A DNA stretch of 64,000 bases from Pachypanchax playfairii (taxonomy: Eukaryota > Chordata > Actinopteri > Cyprinodontiformes > Aplocheilidae): positions 2,861,006 through 2,925,005 of the forward strand of contig SSNP01000015.1 in the NCBI GenBank assembly GCA_006937955.1, given 5' to 3'. Positions 24,177 through 37,048 of this stretch are shown here, piece by piece. The notes beneath the pieces were generated by a model that worked only from the letters and a program-made list of their open reading frames with translations, made no database searches and was not told the DNA's origin. Position 1 is the first letter of the stretch; every line of letters begins with the position of its first letter. The translations under genes were made by a program, and so were the position numbers.

Positions 24177-26935
24177 GCATCAAATACACTAAATCTATTA
24201 GAAAAAATAATGTGCAGCAGAAAATTACATGAATCAGCTGGAGTTTCCAAATGCAACAAATGATCTTACGTATTATTTTAGTTTTCTGTCAAGCCCTATT
24301 AGTGTACATGGAAGGGGCAGGACTTATACCTATACTGGGATCAGCGACTAAGAGGCACTCGTTTTGGGTTGTTTAGTGTTGCCATCTGAATTCCTGTTTC
24401 CTGTTATACGGTGGAGAGAAGAAGCTGTTTTCTCCTCCACATTTCATCTTCTGCCCTTACAGGATGTTCAGGTTTGCCGTACTGGATATTGTGTGACATC
24501 TTGAGCTTGATTATTTGCAATGCATCTAACTCACCACATGAACTCCAGCCCATTTTTATTGGTTTTGTTTCAGTCTGTTTCACTTGTCTGTTTAAAAATA
24601 CAGTTGTCTTACTTTTGTCGGCACAGCTGTAGTAGTGAGGGGAGTTAATAAAATAAATCAGTCAACATCAATCCCCTTGCTGCTCCAGCGCTCTGCCTGA
24701 GCAGTCACTCTAAGATCCATGACGTCAATAAAGTCAGGATCAAGTACCATAAAGTGGGGCTGCAAGTCCTTCAGTGTGTAGAAATCCAAATAAGTTAGCA
24801 AACTTTGGAGAGAGATTCCCTGAATGTTCAGTTTTTTGTTAAAGGATCTGTTTTGAAACACTTTTTTTCTGAGCACTGAACTACATTTTTATTTATACCT
24901 CATGCCAATAGATTTCTAAACAAAATACCTTTTTATTACATTCAAACTATCATTTCAGATGGTCTGCTATTGTTATCAGAAACAAATGTGCTTTTTTTAT
25001 CTTGTCTTGTCAAATTCCGATGGGAATTCTCTCTCAGCGGTTTCTGACTGCTGACGTCTTTCCTTTTCAGCCTCTTGCTAACACACACCTGTATGCTCCA
25101 GACCAGCAAACTGCCAAAACTCTACATCCCACTGATAGTAATTAGTTAATCAAAACATTTGATTAGCAGCACTTAGCTTCTACTTTTCTTTTCAAATTCT
25201 AAGTAATAACACATGGTAAGTAAAAACACTGATGGGGAAGAAAACCAAACAAACATTAAAAGCTGTCAATTAGAGGTCAATTAAAAAAACACTAAATAAC
25301 ATAAATAAACAATCTTAACAATAGCAAACTATCCTTTTTGTTCATCTCCCTCAACCCAACATGTGAAACTTATCTGAACTGATGAAAACATCACATTCTT
25401 GTGAACTTGAGTAACTGAGAGGAAGATGAGTTAAACTCCAACAGGATGCTGATGAATCCTTATTTTTCTGTTGCATCATTTGGTTGCTGAGAACATGCGC
25501 AACAATTTTTTGTTAAAGGCAGACCTTACTGGGAAAATATCAACTAAGGGTAAAGAAAAAAACTGTTTAAACTTCCAGTTAAATATAAAAAAAAAGATTT
25601 TGTCATAAGGCTTTTGTTGATCCAAACGTGCAGGAAGTACTTTTATTAAAGATAAAACGAAGGGCTAACCTGGCAGCAAAATTATTTGAGACTGAGATCT
25701 GGAGACAAAAAGGACATGGAGGGAAGATGTAACACACTGACCAGTGACTGAGGTGAACCGGAGACTTATAAAACAGAGGAGATGATTACTGAAGGAAGAC
25801 AGCGGAGAATGAACCACAAATAGGTTGAGGAGCTAGAAACACTACTAAACATGAAACTGGAGACAAATACAAAACCCAAACTCGTAAGAAACAAATTAGA
25901 CAAACAGAAAAACACACATAGAACTAAGAAACCACAAAAACCCCAAATAAACAATGGGTAAAGCAAGAAACAGGAAACAGAAACAGGAAACTCAATACCA
26001 CTACAAAATAAGATCACAGGAAATACCGGGAACCCTAATGAGAAAATTCCCACATTATAAAACAACAAATGCAAAAACCCTGTCAGGTTTATGCTGATGT
26101 CTGTGTAATGGTTGCTAAAATCAGTATCTGAACTAAAGTCAGATCCTGGACAAAGATTAGGGTTTTTTTCTTAATGATGGCAAGAAGATCTAAGCAGAAA
26201 TTAAGTCAAGAGTATGAGGCTAAAAACAACTTTTGGTTTTTAAAGAGTTTCCTCTGCAGAAATGTGCCACTTCAGACTCGTAGGAGCTTCAGTGAATTAT
26301 TTTTTCAGACCCACAGAAACATAAAAGCAGGACATTGTTTTGAGAATTTTGTTTTGGTCATCGTCTCCGTGCCTGCAGCTTTAACCAAACTAAAGAACAT
26401 GCTGCTTTTTCTGTTTTCCTTTGAGTTCATAGAATAAAAGCTTTATTGAAGTCCACTTGTTTACTAGCACACGATGGTAATGTTTCAAGATCTGACGTGT
26501 TCAGGGCTGATTTTAAATGAATGAAAATATCCTCTGAAGAAAAAAAAAAAACGCTCCGTCATCATTTATGTGCAATAGTTTTATGAAACTTCATTGAGAT
26601 GTTTAAATTTACAGAATGAATTTCTCTGCTAAAATTTGTTTCAAAGTTAAATTATGTAAATCATACAAATGCAGTTAGAGTTTTAGTTGGATCTGTTGCC
26701 ATTTTTTGGGTGACTAACAGACAAGAAGAGACCGGTTTGGACTCAGGACTTCCTTTATTGGTGAAAACTTTGGGTTACGAGACATTTCAGGCAAATATAT
26801 AATTTAAATTTGCAGGTAATTATTTTGTTATTCTCTGGATTTTCACTTCTACACCAGCTGTTCTGGTCTAAGATGTCATTTGATGATGTAGCACATAATC
26901 TTATTGCTAAAGCTGAGTCCACACCCCCCTACAAA
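24177..26935. other. Intergenic; AG-rich tract, no gene recognised
   Basis: From about 25640 to 26090 the plus strand is strongly A/G/C and poor in T, so the minus strand reads as a long hydrophobic frame. Composition alone explains that frame. The tract resembles a dispersed repeat, but I cannot classify it. Confidence 0.4.
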
Positions 26936-26939
26936 GGAA

Positions 26940-27265
26940 GCACATTTTAACAGCTTGTATCTGGGATCTCTAGAACTCGTGATCGTAGGTAAGGGATGGA
27001 ATTTAGACAGAGCAGTTAATTGAGAGCTTTACCATTCTCTTTCCTCACAGATTGGAGCAACGCCCTCATTTCTGTGGACGAAAACCCAATCAGTACATCT
27101 TCTGCTGCATCCTGTTATCACTCGTGAACAAGACACCAAGATACTGAAACCCATCGCCCCCCCTAGAGGAGGCAAAGACTCACTCCCAACCTGAAGGGAG
27201 CATTCCTCCTTTTCCCAGCTGAGAACATTCCCTCAGATTTTGGAGGAGCTGACTCTCAGATGAAT
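26940..27265 (-). pseudogene. RTE-type LINE reverse transcriptase fragment
   Basis: Minus-strand frames with shifts recall the C-terminal part of fish RTE-like ORF2: a CFSAGKRR-like strand, 'GFSILVSCSRV' where GVLFTS is usual, then a basic region. Plus-strand phrases such as 'ctcgtgatcgtaggtaaggg' and 'tcactcgtgaacaagacacc' are familiar antisense text of this family. It is truncated at both ends and inactive. Confidence 0.55.
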
Positions 27266-28559
27266 GTATCAGCACAAAAACAACAAACTGTTTCTTACAT
27301 TTAAAAAACAGCTGAGCTGAACTAAACCATCGTAACACATTTTTTATTTAACTGATCACATTTACGAAGGCCAATCTGAGTGAGAAACTTTCTGTTTTGT
27401 ATCTAATATTGTCTTTTTTAACATTTGTGACCAAGTACTGAAGTTTGACCTAAAATCTAGTGCTGATTATTATTTATTTACCACATGTGCTGCCATTAAA
27501 AACAACCAGAATGTTCCTTTATCAGACCTTCCTTTTCAAAGTTTTGCTTTGCTGTAAAATAAACAACACGTTCCACTTCTTTAAACAGACAGGTTTGTGT
27601 CTGGTGAAAAGAACACAAAAACACAGATGTACATGTAAAGCAGTTGCCAGAGGTTTAATTTATTCAGCTTCTACTTCCTGAACAGTTGAATTACCCATCA
27701 AGCATCTGGCGAACCAGCTCCAAGCCAGCTGACACCAAGCCACAACTGGACATGGTTTTTATTCAAAGTTAAAAAGGAAACATTTTCTAGAAAATCAATA
27801 TTCTTAGAGCACAAAAAGGTAAAAAAGACTTTTATATAGATTCAGTGTGTGAAGAGTGATCATGTTGCTGGATTATATGTTTTCATTCTCAACAGATTTA
27901 CATATTTTTATGCAGGACTGAGTCTGAGATGATTGAACCCTGTCTGAGGAGACCCAAAACTCTGCTGCCTTTTCTCTGCAGATTCGACAAACAGGAAACG
28001 TGTGTGGGTTTTGTTTGACTTTTGGTGCACATGCATTAGGTGATTAGTGTTTTTTTTTTTTTTTGCATGAACATGCTGTTGTATATCTGCACTCTAAACA
28101 GATGGTCAAACCTTGGAAAGCTCTGGGGATCCCCATATTACCCCGACACACTAACCGTCCACTCTGAACACACGCATAAAGACTGGGTCATCATCACTCC
28201 ACCCTTTACTCCGTGACTCATTCACAGAATATTCCATTTTTCCTCTCTTTATTCTTTTTTTTTCCTCTCTCCCTAAGGCTGAGGCTATCCATTTTATTTT
28301 GCAATAGCTCAAAAAACACCTGTGGGGTTCCCCCCTTTTTTGGTTTGTTTGGGCACAAGCATCACAGCAGCACTTAATCATTTTTGTACAAATGTAAAAT
28401 AGTTTTTCCTGAAAACATACAGAAAAAAACAGCCACATCCTTCCAAATTAGATTTCTAATTAGATCTAAAAGCTGCTGATTGATATAATTTGAATTTCAC
28501 ATAAGACGTATCGTTCAGATTTAATTTGAACTTAAAAGTGAGTAAAAAAAGCTTCTAAA

Positions 28560-28606
<47 letters not shown>

Positions 28607-29233
28607 TATCAGAGGTGAACACAGAAACTGGTACATTGTACCCACAGTAACGATACAGGCAACAGTGACCTCAGCCAAACTGCGGGATCTTCTCTCTGTT
28701 TCCAACTACAGTGTAGCACGCAACTCCAACCACCTGTGAAACTCATTAGCTCACAGCAGATTGGTTCCATATGTAGAGATGAACTCCCACCAATGGTGTG
28801 TCACATAAAATGGAAATCTTGGCATGAAATTTTGTAAAAAAAAGGGAAAAAAGCTGTGAGAAACGTAGCTGGATAGAGGCTTACTGAAAGCAAAGGGCTC
28901 GTCTCCATTGATTTTAAAAACATGACTGTATCTAATCTAAAATATCAAATTACAAGAGCAGTGGATCAAAAATCTGCTTTGAAACATGCTGGTTGTATAT
29001 CCAGCTAAAAATACTGGCACCTGAACTGCAAAGTATTCCTCTTAAAGTCACATTTTGATATAAAAACTCCAAATAACTGCAGTGATGAATTGTATAAGTT
29101 CTTTCCTACATTTTTTGAACTTATCATCTGTTCAGAGTATCAAATTCACAACAGCTACACATATAATTAATAGGAACATAATACGGAAATGGAAGGCAAA
29201 CTTAGTTTTGGGAGTGATCCATAAAACCAACAC
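27266..29233. other. Intergenic with an AT microsatellite; no gene recognised
   Basis: It contains an AT dinucleotide array at 28568-28610 after a poly-A run. Otherwise unidentified. Confidence 0.45.
28568..28610. repeat. AT dinucleotide microsatellite
   Basis: About 20 AT units, preceded by a poly-A run (28557-28567). Confidence 0.95.
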
Positions 29234-29236
29234 TAA

Positions 29237-29889
29237 TGGTGCGTTCACACCGGCCCAACCATCAACTTCAGAAACGTCAAGTTTACATGTAAAGTCTATG
29301 ATGGAGTGCGTCAGACCAGCGTCAGAGTCTCTGCGTCGCTTTGTGAGCGTTAGCAGCATCAACTTTTCAAGCGTTTCAGGCGTTGACGCTTGAAACGCGA
29401 GTAATGCAGAAGTTCAGCTAGCTGAACTTTTGACGCTCTTGACGTACCTGAATGAAGCAGGAAGTCGTCAAACAGGGCGCGGGACAGATGGAAGTAGCGC
29501 TGGAAGCGAACCTCATCCATATGTAGCTCCTGGAGCAAATGGTTTAACTCCTCAAACTCAGAACGCATCTGAAGAATGGGGTGTATCCACAAAAAGTATA
29601 AACATTAAACATAATGTTAAGCCAAAATTAGATTTTTTTTTTATTTTCTTCTTGGGGTGCTGGCCCCCAAGGAGACTGACTGGTAAAACTCTGGCCCTCT
29701 GACAAATATAGTTGATGACCCCCTGCTCTATATGATCCGCCATAGCTCAGAACATCCGATAACAAAGGACGCCCCGCCTACACGCTCTTTTTAACGGTCA
29801 GGCTTTACAGGCTTCAACTTTCAAGCTTTAAACTTAAAGCGTTGTGAACGTTGCTTGGTATTTACAAAGCGGCCGGCGTGAACGCACCA
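29237..29889 (-). mobile_element. PIF/Harbinger-type element, internally deleted
   Basis: The ends are inverted repeats (TGGTGCGTTCACACCGGCC on the left; TGGTGCGTTCACGCCGGCC when the right is reverse complemented) with one mismatch in 19. They are flanked by TAA on both sides (29234-29236 and 29890-29892), the 3-bp TWA duplication of Harbinger elements. The 653-bp interior keeps only a fragment of a transposase frame on the minus strand. Confidence 0.8.
29359..29592 (-). pseudogene. Harbinger transposase N-terminal fragment
   Basis: The frame reads WIHPILQMRSEFEELNHLLQ and continues to RFQRYFHLSRALFDDFL. This is the start of Harbinger/HARBI1-like nucleases (acidic helix, then FxxYFxxSxxxFDxLL). 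It ends after about 77 residues. The DDE catalytic core is absent. Confidence 0.7.
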
Positions 29890-30310
29890 TAAGGAGATAT
29901 TGTTTTTCATGAATATCTATTGAACTAATAATGACTTTAAAATGATTCCAAATAATTTCACTGATATATAGTTAAACATTAGTTCTTTAAAAAACAGGCT
30001 CAGTTGTAAATAATTACATGTTTAATTTCATTGTTCATACCCTGGCTTCAAAAAATATAATGTGTAGGTACCCAGAAAAAAATATCATGTCTTTATTTTA
30101 TGTGACTGAGGTAGATCCATGTTCACAACATCAATGGCATCTTGATTATAGTTGGAAACTCAAACAACTTCGTCTCACTTATCAACCAAGTGATTCTATG
30201 TGTATTGACATAAGAAAATACCAAAAATATATGAATGCTGCAACTTTAAAATGTCACAAATGTTAGAGATGCATAAAAATTCCACATTCCTTTGTACTCT
30301 TGGGATATTT

Positions 30311-30395
30311 ACTACTACTACTACTGTCATTTAGCAGACGCTTTTATCCAAAGCGACTTACATTGAGAGAACATACAAGCAAGAATTCAAAGAGA
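30311..30395 (+). repeat. Short dispersed teleost repeat
   Basis: The core text 'tttagcagacgcttttatcc' followed by 'aaagcgacttaca' is found many times in fish genomes. I recognise the sequence but cannot assign it to a SINE or MITE family from this one copy. Confidence 0.6.
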
Positions 30396-30490
30396 AGGAA
30401 AAAAATATAAGGAGGCGGACTGTTTGGAGTCCAGTTTAATTCCGACGCTGATACATCAAGTGTAACAATTTTTTTTTTTTTTTTTACTAT

Positions 30491-30518
30491 TTATATATAT
30501 ATATATATATATATATGA
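30491..30518. repeat. AT dinucleotide microsatellite
   Basis: About 13 AT units after a 17-base poly-T run. Confidence 0.9.
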
Positions 30519-31829
30519 TATTTACTGCATAAATGTGATGTTCACAGTAACATATGGCGGCTGTTGTTTAAGTATTGCGTTTTTAGCATTGCAGCAACAT
30601 CTACATGGTGGTTTCTCATGTTCATGTTTGCTGCTGCTTCTGTCTTGCTGATTCTTTTTACAGACACATTGTTGTGCAACACACAGTTTTTTCTTGTTGT
30701 GATGTTATTACTGAGGTGTTCTTATATTGTGTAAAATAACAATCCATTACTTTGTAAAGAATTAACTCTGACAGCGTTGTCAAGACAACTTCCTTCAGTA
30801 TTTCACAATAAGAGTTTTAAACATAAAAAATGAACGTAACCTTAAAAAACTCCCAAAACATCTGAAGCGAACAAAAATAGCTAATGTGACAATTGCAGCA
30901 AAAGCCTTCCCTTTATGGTTTACGCACCTGCCAATGTCACACATAAGAGTTACATCACCACCTACAACCACTTAGCATGATTCTTGTATATGTTATTTCT
31001 CTGCATTGATGAAAATTTTATTGAAGTTTGACAGAAGCTTGTGTTGGAAAGTATTTGGACCTTTTAGTGACCATTTAGACAAAAAACTCACTTTGAAAGA
31101 GATACAATCCTTTAGAAGGCAGAGGATTTTGGGTAAACATACTTTTTTCTTACTTTGCAAGAACGTGGTACAACAACAGACTTTATGAACTAATTTGCAC
31201 CAGAAAACAGCTTTTTTTATTGTTGTTGTGAGAAGGAATTAGTCATTTCCCTCACCCTCATATTTCTGTGAAGATCTTACTGTATTCTTTTTCAAATAAA
31301 AAACCCTGCAACCCAGAGAAGCTGTCAACACAAAGGAATATTTATTCTGCACCTAATGACAGTTTGGCAGACAGCTGCCTGCACAAATGATGTTGATATG
31401 ATCATCATCATCTCTGGTAACTGCTCTTACTCAGGATGTGACACATCTACACGGATGAGTTATGAAGTCCTGGTGTTTGGAAAAACTGTATTTTCCAGCA
31501 GCTGCAAGAGATTAATCTTCTTACAAAGCCATATAATTGATGGTTAAATTGACTTTATTCTGAAAATATTTTTTAAATAAACGCTGAGGTTTTTATGTTT
31601 ATTCATAACTGAGGTAGAGATACTCAGTGTGGCATAAATATGTGTGAAGCAGTAACTTTAAATCAAATAGAAACACTGTTAACAGCACGGGTGGTTGAGT
31701 TAAATGTTACCCAGCTGGGTTTTTGACAGTAAAAAAAATCAAAATGAGTTTGTTTTTAGGAGCAGCTTTTCTCACCTGGGAACTTTTATCTCCCATAAGG
31801 TCAGAGTTCCTGGTAGAAAAAATTATTAA

Positions 31830-32415
31830 AGAGGCCATTTCATACAAATTTCAGGACTTTGTGGTTATTTCTTAAGTATTAACCAGTAATATGAAACATT
31901 TTATATCTAAAAAACGTCAGGAAACACTTATTAACAGACCTTTCAATCTGTCTGCGTTAAAATTTGGGGGGTTCCGGCTCCTTCCGTCAGGCTGCTTCGT
32001 CAGCAGCTCGTTCATATTCATTGTTCAAATTTGCTGGACTCAGATTGGCTAACAAACTAGCCTATGAGAGCAAAGAATACTGTTTCCTGCCCCGCTGTGC
32101 ATGGCAACGTCAGACGTTGTGTCTTCCTGTTTGCTACGTTATGCTAACAGCTTTTAGCCAGCAGCATGCTAGGCGTGGTTTCAACTGCAGTAGCTGATGA
32201 ATACTAACGAACAAAAGAGTTGTGATGAAACAGATACAGGCCGTTTGGACTCGGGAGAACTCGGGTTTTATCACCACCTGCGTAGTTTGAGAGATTAAAA
32301 CTGAAAGAGAAGTTGTTTACCTGTTTTCACACCCACTATGAAGGTAAGAACACCTGTGGAGCTAAAATATTCAACAGAAACCTCAGAAAAACCGTTTTTC
32401 AATAGAAGGGCCTCT
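31830..32415 (-). mobile_element. TTAA-flanked non-autonomous element, copy 4 of 6 (near full length)
   Basis: It is the reverse complement of the copy at 8030, starting AGAGGCCATTTCATAC after TTAA (31826-31829) and ending GGGCCTCT before TTAA (32416-32419). At 586 bp it is close to the length of copy 2 (582). Confidence 0.9.
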
Positions 32416-32624
32416 TTAAGAAGAAAATGTATAATTTTCATTAGCAATTACTTTCTTCAACACGTGTTGAGTTAAGAGTTCATTTGTTTTTTTTCCTGTT
32501 ACAAAGCACCAATTGCCAAAAAGATTATTATTAACAGCATCTTCAGATGAATCACTCAAACATAGTCAAGATATTCAATACAGTAATCTTTTTGGTGTTA
32601 GGAACACGCTTTGTATCTAGTTAA

Positions 32625-33175
32625 AGACCCACTCCGATCATCGTTTGAGCTATTTTAAAATCTTCTCATCGGCCTTTAAATTATGAATTTTGGAGTTTTT
32701 AAACAAAATCACAAAACCTGTGCCATTTTCTAGTAAGTAGTTTCTGCATGGTGGCAGTAGCTCATTAGCAATTCGCCCCTGTGCTGTGGGTGGAACCGTT
32801 GCACGGAGGATCCCCTCCCCCTTGCTGAGAGCTCTCTGTTTATACTAGCGCTATTACCATAGACATTAATACATATACACCTCCATCACTCTAATCAACC
32901 AGGGTCTGCATTTTATTTGTCTCCACATATTGTCCCAGGAACATGACACTGCTTGGAGACTCCTTTCTACTACTACTATTACTACTTTCTAAGCTCCCAG
33001 AAGGCTTTGCTTTCTCTGGTCCATGTTCAGTGTAGTGCAGACAATATTACCACAATATCCAACAGCCTCTTTGTTTCCTTTAAACAGGCTGAATTACTGA
33101 TAAAAAGCTTAAAGACAGCTAAGATACTGATTGAAGTTGAAGTTTAAAAGAAGAATATAACGCAGGATCATGAGT
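32625..33175. mobile_element. Possible TTAA-type MITE, right end uncertain
   Basis: The left end AAGACCCACTCCGATCATCG follows TTAA (32621-32624). A weak inverted match near 33160-33180 (GATCATGAGTCTCTTTA) may be the other end, but the right TTAA has been lost. Confidence 0.35.
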
Positions 33176-33934
33176 CTCTTTAGGTGGACCAACAAATCTG
33201 TTTGGAATATAATTGTATAACAAACAACATTTCAAGCATTTTTTTGAACAAGTTTTAATAGGACAAACAAGTTTAGGTGCATCTTTACTTAGCAGAGTAA
33301 AAAAAAGCTGACAGTGATCTGGCAGATTATAAACTATTCTATTAATGAGATTCATTATCCGTCTTAGTTTGTGGTCTCATCCAGAGCACGACCCAGATGG
33401 TAACCAAACTTTGCTCCATTAATCTCAGCTTCCACACTGACCACAGCTGTAATTGTAATGGGAACAGCTGCGTGATGAGGCTGTTTTCTCTGGGAGATTC
33501 TTCTACTAAAGCAAAAAAAAAAAAAAACACCACAAAGAATTGAACTTATTGAACTGCAATGTCAGTTATGAGAAAAGCCTGAAATCCTCATCTAAAGCAG
33601 TTGATCAGAGAGGATCATGTGTAATGCTGCTTCTGTGCTTGAGGATCAGACTCTGAAGGGGGTTCTACCAATTGTCCATTAGGATGTTTGACATCGCAGT
33701 GTGGCTTTGACGTTGATGGAACAGTCAGCCATTACCATGTTGTTTTTGAAATGGAGGTAGATAGACTGTAAATAAAATATATGGCATTCAAAGGATGCAG
33801 TTGTTCATATACCGAAGAATTTAATCAACTAGATAATGATGCCTGCCAGAAAAATACAAGCTAAAATATATTAGAACCAGAAAACTGCATTGGAGAGTAA
33901 AATAACATGAAACTATGTGTTTGGAATGGCTGCA

Positions 33935-34248
33935 TAAGAACATCCATCCATTTACTGAACCAGCTTCTTCCTGTTCAGGGTCACAGGGAGCTGGTGCCTA
34001 TCTCCAGTGGTCTTTGGGTGAGAGCTGGGGACACCTCGGACAGGTCACCAGTCCATCACAGGGGCACACATAGACAAACAACCACTCACATCTAGGGACA
34101 ATTTAGATTCACCAATTAACCTTTTGCATGTTTTTGGACTGTGCACAGAGAGAACATGTAAACTCCACGCAGAAATGTCCCAGCCTGGATTTGAACACAG
34201 GACCTTCTTGCTGCAAGGCACCACCAACTTCACCACCGTGCAGCCCTA
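33935..34248 (+). repeat. Dispersed teleost repeat, long fragment
   Basis: It runs from 'catccatccatttactgaac' through 'cacagggagctggtgcctat', 'caccagtccatcacaggggc' and 'ccaattaacc' to 'gcaaggcacc'. This family is widespread in fish genomes. Related pieces occur at 37975-38370 and 59105-59475. The frames on both strands are shadows. Confidence 0.7.
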
Positions 34249-34250
34249 AA

Positions 34251-36251
34251 GAGCATTTTAAATTAAATCAATGCTGAATTTAAGCACAGAATTAGATTTA
34301 AAAAGTTTTTGTTTGGCTTCAAAAAGCAGTGAACTTACCATTAATTATTCCTGTGCAAAATGTTAAACCAAACTGGTTCCATTAGGTGCACTTTAAATAA
34401 ACATGTTTTCAGTATCCGCAAAAAAAAGATAATAAAAATAAATAAATATAACATAGGGGCCCTTTTTGCCACCTAAGAAATTCTGACCAATCAGAGAAGG
34501 ACAAGTAACATCTGAGGGACTCATAGAGAGTCTGATATCAGGATTTCAACAACAATAACTTTTGACCTGTGCATGCAAGGAAGATTAAATTAAATACATA
34601 TGATTTAATTTGATTCGGATTAAAAAAAAATGGTTGGATCCAGGTCGTAAGTGTATTTTATTAAACCTGAAAACAAAACATTTTGGTATCATGGATGCAA
34701 CTAAACAATCAAATGATCAGATCAGTTGTCTCTTCTTTCTTTCTGAGAAACCATAATCGTGTTGTTAAACCGTATCGGGACAAACAATTAAAAAGCAGAA
34801 CATTTTGTCACTTTGGAGCACGTTGTTGGATGATGCAGAGACATTATTAAACATGTTTGTTTTGAAGAGTTGAGTAATATGTTTTTGAAGAAGATAACTT
34901 CAGTTCAGTTTATTAATACTGTGCGGGAAAAGAAAGAAAGAGGGTTGAGTTACAGTGTCGCCTCTAACACTGTGAGAAATACCTCAGAACTGGAGACCAC
35001 CAACATTAAACATACATGATGCTTAAGTAGAAACACCTGAGGTTATTTAAAAAGGGTTTTTATGGGCCAACAAGAGACATGGGGGATCTGTTTACAGAGG
35101 AAGAGGAGTAAGTGGTGTAAACAAACTGTCATCACATGGTTATTCTGTGAAACAATAAGATGCAATGTGGCAACACTTATACTCATTATAGTCTATAAGT
35201 AAAACCTCTAAATCCCCAACAAGATGTCAACATCTTTAGCTGACAACTACTGTAAATCTTTACATGCATTTAACACATAAAGATTTTCAGGCTTGAGTAT
35301 TTTACTGTCTCCAAACATACTCAAATCGACACGGTGTCCATCTTTAGAGAAGTGTGGCCTTAATTAGAACCAAAAGGCCTTCAAAGCTGCCAGCATTGTA
35401 AAGGTTCTTGTTTGCCAGATCTTGGCGCCTGTGAGGCCAGCAAAGCCTGCAATTTGTGTTTCATCTGCACCATCTGAAAAACACTGCTTCAGGCATGTTG
35501 GAGAGGGAAAATATAAACTTCAACGTGGGCAAGTAAAAAAATGGTGATGCGGAAATTCAGATTGTAGAGATGAAATGAAATGCACAAGTAGATTAAATTG
35601 GTTACTTTCACAGTCATTTTAAGCAACTTTTAGTTTTGTGCATAACATTAATAAATCTATTCAACTTAAAGGTGTTGGCACAATGTAAAATATGCATAGA
35701 AATCATGTGACTTGACAGAATTTATTATTTTCTCTAACAGATGGAGGATGCTGTTTTCACTTTATAATTTTATTTTATTTTTTTTATTTTGATTTTAAGG
35801 TGTGGCACCTTTTGGCTGACCTTCCAGTCTCTGTTCTGACATGTAGCCTTTAGAATGTTCTGCATGGTCTGACCTCTTTGGCCTGCAAGCAGCTTCCTGA
35901 TCTTTAAACCCCCAAATGTCCGAGTCAGTTTTACTGCTTGACAGGAAGTGCCTCAGGTAGAGCTCCCAGGTGACCTGACGACGTGACTGGAAACTCGTTG
36001 GGTTAGCTCTGTGCTGTTACAATTAATCCTGCTGCCCAGTGAATGAACTGAGAGTAAATATCGTCCTCTGAAAAGTCATGCAGCTGCACGCTGACTACAA
36101 CACACAAATTCTGGTTTCATATATGAGTGAAATCGACTTGTCACCTGAGCTACAGATGAAAGCCAAATTTATATTGTTTGACCTTTGAACAAAGTTAAAA
36201 AAATGCAGCAAAATTGGAAAGGATCTATAGATATCAGCTTTTTATTTTGGT
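34251..36251. other. Intergenic, no gene recognised
   Basis: No exon or recognisable repeat. The segment at 35780-36010 has more even base composition, but no coding frame was found. Confidence 0.45.
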
Positions 36252-36259
36252 TTAAAAAG

Positions 36260-37048
36260 TAGGGGTGTCAAATTATTGCGTTAGTTGCGATTAATTAATT
36301 ACAGCCATATTTGGTGCGTTATATTCCTTAATCACATTAATCTAATTTTTAATCCATATTTACAGTTTCTGCTTTTGAGTTGCTTTAAATAAAATCTTTT
36401 TTAGTATTTCGGCTTCTTGTGCTGGAGTTGTACAAAGGGATTAATCCAGTGCTTAATTTGTAAATCAAAAGTTACCGGAATGCAAATAGCGCTGTGAGAC
36501 CAGAATTCCCTGACTGATACTGGAACATACACATACACAACCGTTGGACCAGACCAAGCAGGTGTAAATTATCAAGCAAGGCTAGAGAAAGCGATGATAA
36601 ACCCAGAAGAAGTAAGTTATACTGCCTTTTTGGTATTTTGATGCCGCTGTTATTTAACCCAACTGGCGCCGTTAACGGATTCTAGCAAACAGTTACCGGA
36701 ACACACCCTTTCAAAATAAGACAGTTCCCGGATTTTGTTCAAATTAAGCCCTGGATTAATCACTCTTAGGTGGACATCTATTGGCTGCTGATTGACTTCC
36801 AGTGACGGCGAGGTGAGCAAAAGCGTTTAGTTGCAGAGCGGAGAAGTGACAATGGAGGAGCATATGAGAGTTGTCGGACCCATGAATGGAAAATTTGCTT
36901 TTCAAAAACGTCCCGACGGAACCATGGATAACAATAGTGTTTTTCTTAGCTATTATTAAATGAGATTAAAAATAAGATTAATTAGATTAATTAATTACTG
37001 CTCAAAATTAATTAATCTCATCCAATTTTTAATCTCATGACAGCACTA
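36260..37048. mobile_element. hAT-type non-autonomous element (outer element of a nest)
   Basis: The ends are TAGGGGTGTCA and, reverse complemented, TAGTGCTGTCA. The flanks carry a perfect 8-bp duplication TTAAAAAG (36252-36259 and 37049-37056), the hAT hallmark. Subterminal regions on both sides are rich in ATTAATTA. The interior is non-coding and holds another element at 36447-36753. Without it, this element would be about 474 bp. Confidence 0.85.
36447..36753. mobile_element. hAT-type MITE nested inside the element at 36260
   Basis: The inverted ends are CAGTGCTTAATTTG and, reverse complemented, CAGGGCTTAATTTG (one mismatch in 14). A perfect 8-bp duplication GATTAATC flanks it (36439-36446 and 36754-36761). 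It is 307 bp and non-coding. Removing it with one duplication restores the outer element's sequence. Confidence 0.87.

Larger units (their letters stand above)
29893..31825. other. Intergenic; short dispersed repeats only
   Basis: It contains a fish-type repeat core at 30311-30395 and an AT array at 30491-30518 after a poly-T run. No gene is recognised. Confidence 0.45.

Noticed and set aside
25766..26074. A 102-residue hydrophobic minus-strand frame
   Set aside because: Same compositional effect in an A/G-rich tract; it has no motif and no gene context.
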